Shown: in pieces, positions 33,501-41,593 of the stretch
Numbering within the stretch: position 1 is the stretch's first letter
Layout of the letters: the number at the start of each line of letters is the position of its first letter
Source: Promerops cafer
Taxonomy: Eukaryota; Chordata; Aves; Passeriformes; Nectariniidae
DNA: 64,000 bases
NCBI GenBank assembly: GCA_013398275.1
Contig: VZSE01008843.1
Coordinates: 1,046,072-1,110,071, forward strand
Direction: 5' to 3'
Translations under genes and position numbers: made by a program
Notes under the pieces: model-generated
What the model saw: the letters and a program-made list of their open reading frames with translations, nothing else
What the model was told of the DNA's origin: nothing
Database searches by the model: none

Positions 33501-35116
33501 TCAAAGTTTCTGATAGCTCTGGAAACACTTCTATTTTCACAAGAGAGCCCTGAACCAGTGAAAACATGGTGTGTCAAATAACGACTTTGCTTTGCAGCGT
33601 GCGAGCGATTGACCTTTCTGCAAGAGAGAGGACGTGGAAGAGTGGAGAGGGAGCTGCCCCAGCTTGGAGAAATGCTGTTCTGTTTAACTGAGAGATGCCC
33701 AGAGGAATTTGAGTCTTATGGCTGCTACTGTGGCCAAGAGGGAAGAGGGGATCCCACCGACGCACTGGACAGGTGTGGGCTCCTCTGTATGTGCCATTAA
33801 CTGTGGGTGTTCCTGTGGTGCCCATGGACCAAGGCAGAGCAGTACATCATTTTTGGGGCATTTTATAGCTAGGTAGAAGTAAAGTCACATTTTGGGGAAA
33901 AAAATCCACCTAAATAAATAAACCATGAAATATTCTAATGTGACTAAACCACATTCTATTGTTGTGTCAATGTTTTGGAGAGGAACTACTAACTAACAAG
34001 TATAGGAAGAAAGTACAAACAGCTTGGGTTGTTTTTTGTTTGTCATAGAAAAAAAAAGTTCCAGGGTATGAAAAATAATTTTTTTTTCATTTTAATGGGT
34101 ATTGAAAATAAAGACAGACAAATAATTGTGAGCATTCTGGGATTCAGGAAGAGTATTTTCCATTTACTTCTACTGTTTATTTTAGATGCTGCTTCTCTCA
34201 TCACTGCTGTATGGAGCAAGTTAAGAAACTTGGATGTCATGCTGAAAGAAATTTGAGATCTGAAGTTGTATGTTTTGATCACACACCAAAATGTAAGCTT
34301 GGGCGAGAGGAAATTCTCATGTCCTGATGACAGTGTATCAACATGACAGACTGAATGACACTACGACAGAGCTGCTAGAACTAAGTCCAGAGACGGAAAT
34401 ATTTAGCTTACAAAAAATAAGCAATGTTTCTATAAACTTCAACATTTTTCCTAGTTGAAGCAAAGGTTATTACACTGCTGTGTATGTGACCAGGTCAGGC
34501 TGAGAAAATTACATTCAGACATTTTATAATTGCAGTCAGAAGTCAGCTATTTGTGTCTTTACATTCACAAATTCAACTAAAGCCAGTAGGACCTTCCACT
34601 GCCCAGCACCTTGACGTCAGGCTTTTGTTTAGGTAATTAATGGTGACTTTGGAGATTAAAATTCATGTCAGATTTGAAAATTTTATTTTCAAAAGCTCAT
34701 CTACCTATGGCAAATCATACATGAAGTAAGTTTAACAGCTTTCAAACATTAATTGTGAAACTTCTCTTTCAGGCATTGGCTGGAGCACGTGCGAGAAGCT
34801 CCTCTGTGCCTGCGACAAGGCCGCGGCCGAGTGCATGGCTTCTGCCTTCTTCAACGAGAGCCTGAAGCTTCCCCACGGGCAGGAGTGCCGAGAGAAGAAG
34901 GTCTCCTGCCCAGGTGATCCTGCTGAAAGGCCTCCAACAGGCACAGAAATAGGCACAGGGGGTTCCAGCTCTGAGGAGAGCAGTGAGGAGGAAGGAGCCC
35001 TGCGGAGCGGATTCCGAAGAGCCAAGAGAGGGACGCAGCATCACATTGGGAACTCCAGAACGGTGGACACGAGAGCAGATAACCACGCACCTCCACGGGC
35101 TTGGGAGGGGGCATGA
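15523..35116 (+). CDS. OC90: OC90, otoconin-90
   Basis: The predicted exons are 15523-15568, 19130-19195, 19411-19470, 19712-19886, 22534-22646, 24086-24214, 25692-25726, 26085-26139, 29149-29199, 29504-29554, 31411-31560, 31918-32007, 33598-33772, 34186-34292 and 34773-35116. Together they encode about 548 residues. Order: signal peptide (1-16), phospholipase A2-like domain 1 (about 58-195), a variable linker, PLA2-like domain 2 (about 341-480), and an acidic Ser/Glu tail with RRAKR at 516-520. Otoconin-90 is the main matrix protein of otoconia, the calcium carbonate crystals of the vestibular organ. It is secreted into endolymph and is not an active lipase. Both domains keep the active-site His (121, 404) but replace the next Asp, needed for calcium-dependent catalysis, with Arg122 and His405. 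Mammalian forms are, as I recall, somewhat shorter; the extra length is in the linker. Confidence 0.93.
15569..19129. other. OC90 intron 1
   Basis: This is a 3.6-kb AT-rich intron. I recognise no CR1 or LTR in it, only a short direct repeat near 15683-15715. The length of repeat-free sequence could hold regulatory elements but none is identifiable by eye. Confidence 0.6.
19130..19195 (+). CDS. OC90: OC90 exon 2
   Basis: The exon is 66 nt, phase 1 to phase 1, between GAGGTAG and TTGA|GTAAGA. It encodes GQELEPPAFLPELLNTPERI, a short N-terminal segment in the place of the Pro/Leu-containing stretch of mammalian OC90. Confidence 0.72.
   Translation: MAKNWSRQHSCQSCLTHLKES
19411..19470 (+). CDS. 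OC90: OC90 exon 3
   Basis: The exon is 60 nt, phase 1 to phase 1, with acceptor TTCATTTAG and donor TTTG|GTACGT. It encodes NATLFNGVFQNVESVALFF, which aligns with the remembered F(S/N)G-F-NVESVA segment just before the first PLA2 domain. Confidence 0.9.
19712..19886 (+). CDS. OC90: OC90 exon 4, PLA2-like domain 1
   Basis: The exon is 175 nt, phase 1 to phase 2, with acceptor CTTTCCAG and donor GATGA|GTAAGT. It encodes DCLGSHFTWLQSIFTNFP and later CPRDFEDYGCSCRFEMEG. The last part corresponds to the PLA2 calcium-loop region but lacks the usual glycines. The matching exon of domain 2 (33598-33772) has the same length and phases. Confidence 0.95.
19887..22533. other. OC90 intron 4
   Basis: This 2.6-kb intron interrupts PLA2-like domain 1 just before the active-site helix. 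It contains an imperfect AT-rich direct repeat near 21333-21405 and no recognised mobile element. Confidence 0.6.
22534..22646 (+). CDS. OC90: OC90 exon 5, active-site helix of domain 1
   Basis: The exon is 113 nt with acceptor TTTTTAAG and donor TGTG|GTGAGA. It begins CCFQHRKCYEEALEMECTWD. The His of the PLA2 CCxxH motif is present and is followed by Arg instead of Asp, consistent with a non-catalytic structural domain. Confidence 0.95.
23470..23690 (+). mobile_element. CR1 3' fragment
   Basis: The sense CR1 3' region is recognisable by GGCGGTGAGGCACTGGCACA, the block with CAGAGAAGTCGTAGATGCCC, and GTTCAAGGCCAGGTTGGAC. It is diverged and has a small internal duplication. It lies in OC90 intron 5. 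Confidence 0.88.
24086..24214 (+). CDS. OC90: OC90 exon 6, end of domain 1
   Basis: The exon is 129 nt, phase 1 to phase 1, with acceptor ACTTCCAG and donor ACAG|GTAATA. It encodes VDPCEQFLCTCDKYAIECFV and TAQINSSLNGLD, the C-terminal PLA2 helix (CxCDxxAxxC) and an NSS sequon. Confidence 0.93.
24215..25691. other. OC90 intron 6
   Basis: This 1.5-kb intron contains an open stretch near 24709-24830 after a CTAGCAG. It was considered as an exon but lacks a phase-compatible good donor. No repeat was recognised. Confidence 0.5.
25692..25726 (+). CDS. OC90: OC90 exon 7, linker microexon
   Basis: This 35-nt segment follows CTCTTTCAG and ends at AGG|GTAGGT. It encodes ETISKKRKVIWR, and its ETI start resembles the segment after domain 1 in mammalian OC90. 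It leaves in phase 0, so it needs the second of two tandem acceptors at exon 8. If it is skipped, exon 6 joins exon 8 in frame through the first acceptor. Confidence 0.55.
26085..26139 (+). CDS. OC90: OC90 exon 8, linker
   Basis: It encodes LVHQGTDETKAVTASVEE and leaves in phase 1 at GAAG|GTTTGC. Two acceptors two bases apart (AG ending at 26082 or 26084) precede it. The 26085 start fits exon 7; a 26083 start fits direct joining from exon 6. Confidence 0.6.
26807..26844 (+). repeat. 18-nt tandem duplication
   Basis: The unit GGGACAGAAGCACCCAAA occurs twice in direct tandem without change, in OC90 intron 8. Boundaries are accurate to a few bases. Confidence 0.8.
27045..27670 (+). mobile_element. 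CR1 LINE 3' fragment
   Basis: About 620 bp of sense-strand CR1 3' sequence. Landmarks include CCCAGAAGGCCAATGGCATC, CCAGAGAAGGACAACAAATC, a GGAGAAGAGCAGGCTCAGGG block and AATAGGCTGCCCAGGGAG. It lies in OC90 intron 8. The open frames here are decayed LINE sequence. Confidence 0.9.
27737..27835 (-). mobile_element. CR1 3' fragment
   Basis: A short reverse-complement CR1 3' end, marked by GTGTTGGAAGGGCCCTTAAA and the CACTAGACCAGCTTGC block. It lies about 65 bp after an oppositely oriented CR1 fragment. Confidence 0.88.
28912..28931 (-). mobile_element. CR1 terminal octamer remnant
   Basis: CATAGAATCATAGAAT is the reverse complement of the ATTCTATG repeat that ends CR1 elements. No further CR1 body is visible, so it is either a tiny remnant or chance. 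Confidence 0.5.
29149..29199 (+). CDS. OC90: OC90 exon 9, linker
   Basis: The exon is 51 nt, phase 1 to phase 1, with acceptor TTCAACAG and donor AAAG|GTAAGA. It encodes VSFEPRDRVLATSKAK. Its splice sites are good; conservation is low, as elsewhere in the linker. Confidence 0.7.
29504..29554 (+). CDS. OC90: OC90 exon 10, linker
   Basis: This is a second 51-nt phase-1 exon, with acceptor TTTTTTGTACAG and donor AAAG|GTCAGT. It encodes TSRDHRAPASPILSMK, a Ser/Pro-containing linker piece. It ends in the same AAAG pattern as exons 9, 11 and 12. Confidence 0.65.
29555..31410. other. OC90 intron 10
   Basis: This is a 1.9-kb AT-rich intron. No repeat family, RNA gene or further exon was recognised. 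Confidence 0.6.
31411..31560 (+). CDS. OC90: OC90 exon 11, linker, GC donor
   Basis: The exon is 150 nt, phase 1 to phase 1. It follows GCTTATTCAG and encodes EDGFMEALVPVEEITTSPAS and more Pro/Thr/Ser-rich sequence. Its only sensible donor is AAG|GCAAGT, the typical GC-AG type. Reading through would stop three codons later, at 31567-31569. Confidence 0.75.
31918..32007 (+). CDS. OC90: OC90 exon 12, linker
   Basis: The exon is 90 nt, phase 1 to phase 1, with acceptor TCTTCTCCAG and donor AAAG|GTAAAT. It encodes TRPARGGLTTASSGIALDLG and LSERGPAGK. It is the last linker piece before domain 2. Confidence 0.75.
32008..33597. other. OC90 intron 12
   Basis: This 1.6-kb intron precedes domain 2. 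It has a short CCCTCCTT-type pyrimidine run near 32855-32880. Nothing else was recognised. Confidence 0.6.
33598..33772 (+). CDS. OC90: OC90 exon 13, PLA2-like domain 2
   Basis: The exon is 175 nt, phase 1 to phase 2, with acceptor CTTTGCAG and donor GACAG|GTGTGG. It encodes LPQLGEMLFCLTERCPEEFE and SYGCYCGQEGRGDP. The calcium-loop YGCYCG is retained here, unlike domain 1. Identity to mammalian OC90 looks high. Confidence 0.95.
34186..34292 (+). CDS. OC90: OC90 exon 14, active-site helix of domain 2
   Basis: The exon is 107 nt with acceptor TTATTTTAG and donor AAAT|GTAAGC. It encodes CCFSHHCCMEQVKKLGCHAE and VVCFDHTPK. The catalytic-type His is followed by His instead of Asp. Confidence 0.95.
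34773..35116 (+). CDS. OC90: OC90 exon 15, domain 2 end and acidic tail
   Basis: The acceptor TCTCTTTCAG leads into CEKLLCACDKAAAECMASAF, the last PLA2 helix. The frame continues through a GSSSEESSEEEGA acidic run (34958-34999 approximately) and a basic RRAKR (35015-35029) to a TGA at 35114-35116. The GSSSEE...RAKR order also occurs in the human tail as I remember it, so no further exon is needed. Confidence 0.9.
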
Positions 35117-35427
35117 CAGCAGCCAGCCACTGAGTACCTGCCCTCCTCATCCTCTACACGCTGCCTCACACTCTCCAGCACACAAATGATGTAATCATAG
35201 ACTAGGATTGGGTGTTGGGCTCTATTAACTCCTTACTGTAGGGAGGTCAGCACTATGGACCATCTATGTAGGTCAGATATTACTTTAAATAATTATTGGA
35301 CAGTGTTCTATATAATTTTACTTGATTTTTTTTGGTAAAAACTGTTATGATCAGACTGACTTTCGTTACCTTTGCACTTGGTTCAGACTGGATCTTGCTG
35401 ATGGTGGCCAAGTATTCCAAGTTTTTA

Positions 35428-35433
35428 ATTAAA
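35428..35433 (+). terminator. Possible OC90 poly(A) signal (variant)
   Basis: ATTAAA lies 312 nt after the OC90 stop. It is the nearest poly(A)-like hexamer. Canonical AATAAA motifs occur farther on (for example near 36600 and 36940), so the true 3' end is open. Confidence 0.25.
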
Positions 35434-36067
35434 CTAACCTGCAACTACTCCAACTCCTTCTGCAGACATTCTTCCTTTACCGAGCTTAGCAGGAAACACT
35501 CAGAAGCAAGGCTAAGGTAATTACATGAAAATGAGTTCCTTTTTTCATTCTTGTCTATAGCTCAGTGTGACTCCCTTATGAAGGCAACAGAAGGTCCAAA
35601 ATGCTGGACAGAACCTCCTCTTAGGGAAGCCTCTTCAGTTCCTGGGGCCCAAGTTAAGGACATGAGCAGGAAACTTCCCAGCCTGGCACAGCCCTCGGAC
35701 TGTTACTCATTATTGCTCTTCCATGCTGGGGCTGATGAAGTCACAAGGTGCAGTCCAAGGGTGATCAAAACAGACTTCAGCACCCTGAAATGGCTGATCA
35801 GGAAATGTGGAGCACAGGTCATTTTTCCCTTATCCTTGCAGGAACAGACAGACCCAGTCTATCAATACCTGACTGCATGGCTGGGGTCACAGCCAGAATT
35901 TGGGGTTTTTTGGTAGTGGGATGATCAGCACAACAGACCTGTTTGTGTCAGATAGGATTCATACATCTCACATGGGCAAGAGGATCTTTGTTCCTGAGCT
36001 ATCAGGGCTGACTGACAGGCTTTAAAACAGACTTGAAGGGAGAGAGGTGTAATATCAGGCCATGACA

Positions 36068-36108
36068 AACCTCGAAAGATCCCTTCCAACCCAACCCATT
36101 CTATGATT
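36068..36108 (+). mobile_element. CR1 terminal fragment
   Basis: It carries GATCCCTTCCAACCCAACCC followed by ATTCTATGATT, the extreme 3' end of CR1 in the sense direction. The upstream CR1 body is not recognisable. Confidence 0.8.
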
Positions 36109-36479
36109 TTATTACTCACCAACACTTCCTAAAACAAAAAGTGTTGCTACAAACTTCCCAATGATTCAGCTGCTCTGAAAGGTCTGGATTTCTTCTCCAT
36201 CTCCTTGTTCTACAGGACTGAACTTTGTCACCCAAGTATTCCTACAGACCAATGACTGTATTTTCATGCTGGGTGCAGAGATGCTGCCTGTGTTCTTCCA
36301 GATCCTGCTGCAGTTTGCTAAACCTGAGCATCTCATCCTGTGTGAACTGAACAGTGTGAGAATGACTGTGAATGTTCTTAGATGAGCAGTTTATATTCTA
36401 TAAACTTCTGGCTGGTGATAAGCCCCCTTCAGTATTTTTCCTACATTAAAAGTGCAAAGGATTACTACAGTGCAAAAAC

Positions 36480-36576
36480 CCCCCAAACAAACAAAACCCT
36501 AAACAATCAAACCAAACACTACCCCCCTGTTCCCAAAGCACAAACAAACAAACAAGTAAACAAACAAACAAACAAA
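36480..36576 (+). repeat. AAAC-rich low-complexity run
   Basis: Imperfect AAAC/ACAA repeats, cleanest at about 36540-36576. Simple-sequence DNA. Confidence 0.85.
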
Positions 36577-37659
36577 TTCCACCACTCAAACTCCCAAAAT
36601 AAACCCCAAAGGTATTTAGTCATGTGAATCCCTCTGAATCCCAGAGGCTACATCATCAGCCCTAATGAAAAAAACCAACAGAACAAAAAGACTTTCTTTA
36701 AGGGAAGGCAGAGAAGTCAGATAAGTGATGAGAGAAATTCTATTTCCAGACAAGATTTTAATGAACTCCCCCTTTATGCTGTACAGTAAAAGGACATCTC
36801 AGTACTGAAGGAAAATGCTAAAACTGCAAAATGCCCATTTTTGTCCTATGCTGAGGATGAGATCTGCATTACACTGCAGCTTTTATCAACTTCTATTAGA
36901 GGGGTGAAAAATTATTTTATATTTTACAGAATTTATAAATAAATATTGCAAGGAGAAAGTGAGACAAATAATGAGCCGAAATGTGGAAAACTGGCCTGTA
37001 AACAGGTGAATGAATTGCACTGGAGAGTAACAGTAACATCAGTTCATCTCTTTGACAAGAGTGGTGCTGCTGCTCTGAACACTGCACCTTAAAATAAACT
37101 CCCACTCATTTCTGCTAATTATTACTACCTTCATGGTTATGCAAACATTCACTCAATGATGCTGAATCTTCTGACTGCAGAGATAGGGATGGATCATTTA
37201 ATCAATCAGGCAAAAGAGAAATAACAAAATAAATATGCTGTTGTTCAGGCAATGTTGTCATTAATTCTTTTGAGCTTTTTTTCCCAGTATGTCTTATTTC
37301 AGGAAGAGTTTAACACCCAAGTTGTGCCCTAATTACTACCACATGAATTGTGTTGATAAAGTGAAGTCTTAAATAATCTAGTCACAATTAGCTACATTTA
37401 TTGTTAATCAGAGATCAGTTCTAAAGTAATTTAAAAAATGACAAGCAGATCAAAAACAAACATTTAACATAGCTTTTTTCTTTCTTCTCTCATTCTCACA
37501 GTCAATTTACCCCATATTTTTCATAGATTTGGGGCACAGTTGGCCAAAACCTAGCTGTTTCTCAAAAGCAAACTACTAATTTATTAACTACTGATCTACA
37601 AATATTTCCTGCTTCAATATTTCAACTTTTTAAGCATTGAATTATTTTCCCGTCCCACG

Positions 37660-38394
37660 GGCACGGACACCTTTTATTAGACCAGGTTGCTCAAAGGCCC
37701 ATCTAACCTGGCCATGAACACTTCCAGGAATGGGGCATCCACAGCTTCTGTGGGCAGCCTGTTCCAGTGCCTCACCACCCTCACAGGGAAGAACTTCTTC
37801 CTAATATCTAATCTAAACCTACTCCTTCAATTTGAAGCCATTCTTCCTTATCACTGCATACACTTGCCCAAAGTCCCTCTTCAGCTGCCCTGAATCCCCT
37901 TAAGGTACTACAAAGTGCTATAAGGTCTCCCCAGAGCCAGGGGAAATCAATTTCCTCCAGGATGAACAGCCCCAACTCTGTCTGTCTCCACAGCAGAGAT
38001 GCTCCAGCCCCTCGATCACCTTTGTGGCCTCCTCTGGACAAGTCAGCATCTTCCTTGTTTTGGGGGCTCCAGAGCTGGATGCAGATCTCAGGTGGGGTCT
38101 CCCAAGGGCAGGGTAGAGGGGGACAGTCCCCTCCCTTGCCTCGCTGTCCATGGGGCACTGGGTGCAGCCCAGGACACGTTTGGTTTCTGGGCTGCCAGAG
38201 CACATTGCTGGGACATGTTGAGCCTCTCACCCACCAACACCCACAAGTCCTCCGCAGGGCTGCTCTCAGTCTATTTTTCTCCCACCCTGTGTTTGTGCTT
38301 GGGATTGCCCTGACCCCAGGTGCAGGACCTTGCACTTGGCCTTGTTGAACCTCATGAGGTTCTCACAGCCCCACCTCTCAAGCCTGTCCATGTT
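37660..38394 (-). mobile_element. CR1 LINE 3' fragment
   Basis: This is the longest clear CR1 piece, about 0.73 kb, in reverse complement. It starts at the 3' portion with ACCAGGTTGCTCAAAGGCCC and runs through the block with TGGGCAGCCTGTTCC to GGTGCAGGACCTTGCACTTG near its far end. The terminal octamers are missing. Confidence 0.93.
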
Positions 38395-38572
38395 TAATAG
38401 CAAATAAATGTAGTAGTTTAATAACGATGCAATGCTGTAATATCTGCAAAAAAAAAAAAGGGTGTGTAAACTGAGGGCTATTTTAACTGCTAAAAAATTA
38501 GCAATTCACATATAAATTGTGAGCAATAAAAATTAACCGACACCTTAGAATATATTAATTTTTAAATTTTGG

Positions 38573-38583
38573 TTTATTTTATT
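38573..38583 (-). terminator. Predicted EFR3A poly(A) signals
   Basis: On the - strand this reads AATAAAATAAA, two overlapping AATAAA hexamers. A GGTGTCGG then T-rich stretch follows downstream on that strand, as expected for a downstream element. It lies about 2.9 kb past the EFR3A stop, a plausible 3' UTR length. Confidence 0.5.
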
Positions 38584-39075
38584 GCTTAAATATAGATTGC
38601 ACAGTGTGTTCTTACATTTATTGAAACTGGTTCATTACGTACAGTACAGAATATATTACCATTGGAACAAGAGACAAATTAGCCCTACTCTGATTTTGGA
38701 CAACAGGCTATTTCTACCTTTTAAAATGACCAAGAATTTAAGTTATCTTAAAGTGACTCACTACCAAAAGCTACATTTTTTTCAAGATGACATAATAGGA
38801 GAGAGAACCCTAAGCAACAGCTGGAATACATTTAAACTGGGTACCAATTATAACCATTGAGACAGTGCTCAGTGTGTTGCAGATAACACAGGGCCAGTTT
38901 GCATAAGGAGCTTTTAAGTTCTGCAGCTTGTCTGATAAGTGAAACAAAGCAGCTTTGTACTGTACAACAAACAACATTCTTAATTCTTTTGGTTTCATTC
39001 ATTGGCTCATATAACAATAACTACCAAACCAATACACCTCACAGTCACTCCCATCTCCCATGTGTCTAGAAAGGC

Positions 39076-39141
39076 CAGAGTGAACCAATTACCAACTTAC
39101 AGACTCCTCAGAGTGAACCAATTATCAACTTACAGACTCCC
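39076..39141 (-). repeat. 33-nt tandem duplication
   Basis: Units at 39076-39108 and 39109-39141 differ at about two positions. It lies in the predicted EFR3A 3' UTR. Confidence 0.9.
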
Positions 39142-41049
39142 TGAATTTCCATAAAGGACAAAATTAAATATCACGTGAACACACAGGGTGTTACAAGCTC
39201 TTCACTCCCTGCACTACACTTGCACAACACCTGCATTTCCCAAACGGAACATTGGAAACACAGAAACCTACCATCACCATAAAGGAAAAATATTTCATCA
39301 ACAGAAGAGAAAATGAAATGCTGAATCTAGTTTTTTCACATGCAGCATTCATGCAACAGAATTCAATCACAGAAACAATCCTGTATTTACAGCACAGTCT
39401 CCATACTGCACAAGTGCAAACAGAAGTACATTCTTTATTACTTAGACTCCTTCTTTTTGTACAAAAGTGCCAAGTGATATTCTTTAAAAAATGACAGAGT
39501 GGGTAAGTGTTTTACATTGTACCCCTATGTTGGATTTACTTTTTAAAAAATTACAGTCTTTATACAGGCCAAAAAACTATTAGTCTTACCTTAAAAAAAA
39601 AAAAGAAAAAAAGAAAAAAAGTGAAAACTAAAAGCTAGAGTCCTATTTATGTGTAGACTGTGGTCTGATCAGGCTGATACGCTGCAGCAGTAAAAATCAC
39701 AACGGAATGCTGTAGATAAGGGGCTGTTTCGTCATCCACTAACAGCTGTGATTGCACTGTTAAACTGAAAAGAAGGTCTCAATTACCTTTTGAGCTTTGT
39801 GAATGCCTTCTGAAACTCTCAGCATGTCATCTCATAGGTTTAAGTAGCTGATATTTCTCTGATGTCATGCCACATCAGGCTTTTAAATGTATTCCAGTAC
39901 AATACTGGACTACCGTTCAAAAAACTTAATATCCTTTCTACAATGGGTTTGCAAATACTCCAAACCATCAGCAAATTAGCAGGGCTAATAATCCTGCAGA
40001 TCAAGATTAATTTAGCTTGGCACTTCTGAAAGTCATCTAAACCGAGCTCCTGCTCCAAGCAGGGCTAACTGAAGTTAGGTTACTTTGTCCTGTTCACTGT
40101 TCATCCAAAACACTCAATTAGATGTCTACATTTATTACAGATATTTGAGAGCATTCATTCATGATTGCACTGCCCCAGTCAGATTCAGATGGATTAAGGG
40201 CCTTCAAACTTACTATTCATGGCATCAACGAATGCTGTTTTTCTTTTTTTTGCCGGCAGGATTTAGTGAATCATAAAGACAGCCTTGACAATTATCATCA
40301 AATGTCCATGATTTACTCTATCAGTTTTACTTTATTTGAATAGTATATGATCAGATACATAAACCTATGAAAGTTACCTTAAAGGTTTGAGAGATGAAAC
40401 AAAAACAAACACAGAGATGCATCTCTAAAAATGCTTTTGCTTGAAAATATATGTAATAAATTCTTGATCTTTAAATGGTTTCATTGAGTTTTCTTTCAAT
40501 TTCTAAAATATCACTAGAAAGCTGTTACAAACTACAGAGAAATGTCTCATAGAATATAGTTTCAGTATTTATGATTTAAAATGCCCTCAGTTAATTTTCT
40601 GCTATACTAAATATATCTCTCCTGTATTTATACTAAAGCAGACAGTAAAATACTACAGTGTTTTCAAAAGTACAGTCTGTAAACCATACATCTTAAGACA
40701 TGAAATATATTGCACAATTCCGTGCTTTAAGAGGCGATTTCTCCTCTCTTATGCAAAGCTTCAGATTTAACTTTTAGCAAGAAACACAGGACATATACCG
40801 GATACATCTATCTAAAAAGCATGTTATGTGATGCATCAAAATATACTTAACAAGTGTCCATTAATTCATTCACTGTATTTGAACATGTGTAAGGTATTGG
40901 TTTTTCCCATCTATTCCAAACCAAACAAGTTGAGTAGCTATGACAGCATGAACAAGAGGGAGCTCAGGTAGAGCTCCACTGGGTACATTGAATGAGATGA
41001 AGCAAGCCAAAAGCATTCTAGTTCAACATAGAATTGAGGTGGAGAGGAG

Positions 41050-41127
41050 TTAAAAAAAAAAAACAAGCAACCAACAAACCAACCAATCAAAAAAAAAAAA
41101 CAAAAACAAACAAACCCAAAACAAAAA
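41050..41127. repeat. A/AAAC-rich low-complexity run
   Basis: Two poly(A) runs are separated by CAACC/AAAC repeats. In the EFR3A transcript it reads as a U-rich stretch about 360 nt after the stop codon. Confidence 0.9.
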
Positions 41128-41487
41128 AAGGCTTTAATAGGTTTTTCAGTTACAACATCTCAAATTAAAGGAATTTGAAGCAATACAAATTCCTAGAGTA
41201 ACTGAAATATTTACCTATTTGGCAAGAAAAATTTTAAATCTTTTACATGTACTCAAATATGAAAATGAAGAAACATTTCAAAGGTCTGTGAAAAACCTAA
41301 CTCAAAATATATTACAGAATAAAACAATTCAAGACAGTTCCAAGAATTTGGCTAAAATAATCAGTATTTGGCTCATGTCCATCATTATATTAAAGTTAGA
41401 TACAATAAACAATAAAATTTGAAAACTCATCTTGTTCTTTCTACTGTATTCTACTCTAAATAATGTCCAGCAGACTTCAGAAGACAC

Positions 41488-41593
41488 TTAATACACACAA
41501 AGATCTGGAAACTTCATCTCATAGACTGGAACAGAATGGTAATGAGCATGTCCAGCAGTAATGGTCATCGCTCCTGAGGGGCTAGGCGGAGGA
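41488..41593 (-). CDS. EFR3A: EFR3A last coding exon
   Basis: The 106 coding nt encode PPPSPSGAMTITAGHAHYHS and VPVYEMKFPDLCVY, then a TAA (41488-41490 on the - strand). The acceptor is TCTCACGCAG. The extreme C-terminus matches EFR3A. Confidence 0.96.

Larger units (their letters stand above)
35117..38572. other. OC90-EFR3A convergent intergenic region
   Basis: About 3.5 kb lie between the OC90 stop and the predicted EFR3A poly(A) site. It includes the OC90 3' UTR, a small CR1 tail at 36068-36108, an AAAC-rich run near 36480-36576 and a 0.73-kb CR1 fragment at 37660-38394. No other gene was seen. Confidence 0.7.
38584..41487 (-). other. EFR3A: Predicted EFR3A 3' UTR
   Basis: This region follows the EFR3A stop on the - strand. 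It holds no CR1 or LTR of note, a 33-nt tandem duplication at 39076-39141 and an A-rich run (T-rich in the transcript) at 41050-41127. Its extent is inferred only from the poly(A) signals. Confidence 0.5.

Noticed and set aside
35551..35916. 121-residue open frame between OC90 and EFR3A
   Set aside because: There is no recognisable domain or splice structure; it is probably a chance frame in intergenic DNA.
36480..36576. Regular AAAC units considered as a CRISPR-like or satellite array
   Set aside because: The units are four bases long with no spacers; it is simple-sequence DNA in a vertebrate genome.
37808..38348. Long open frames on both strands
   Set aside because: They lie in an antisense CR1 3' fragment; the frames are GC-rich LINE relics.
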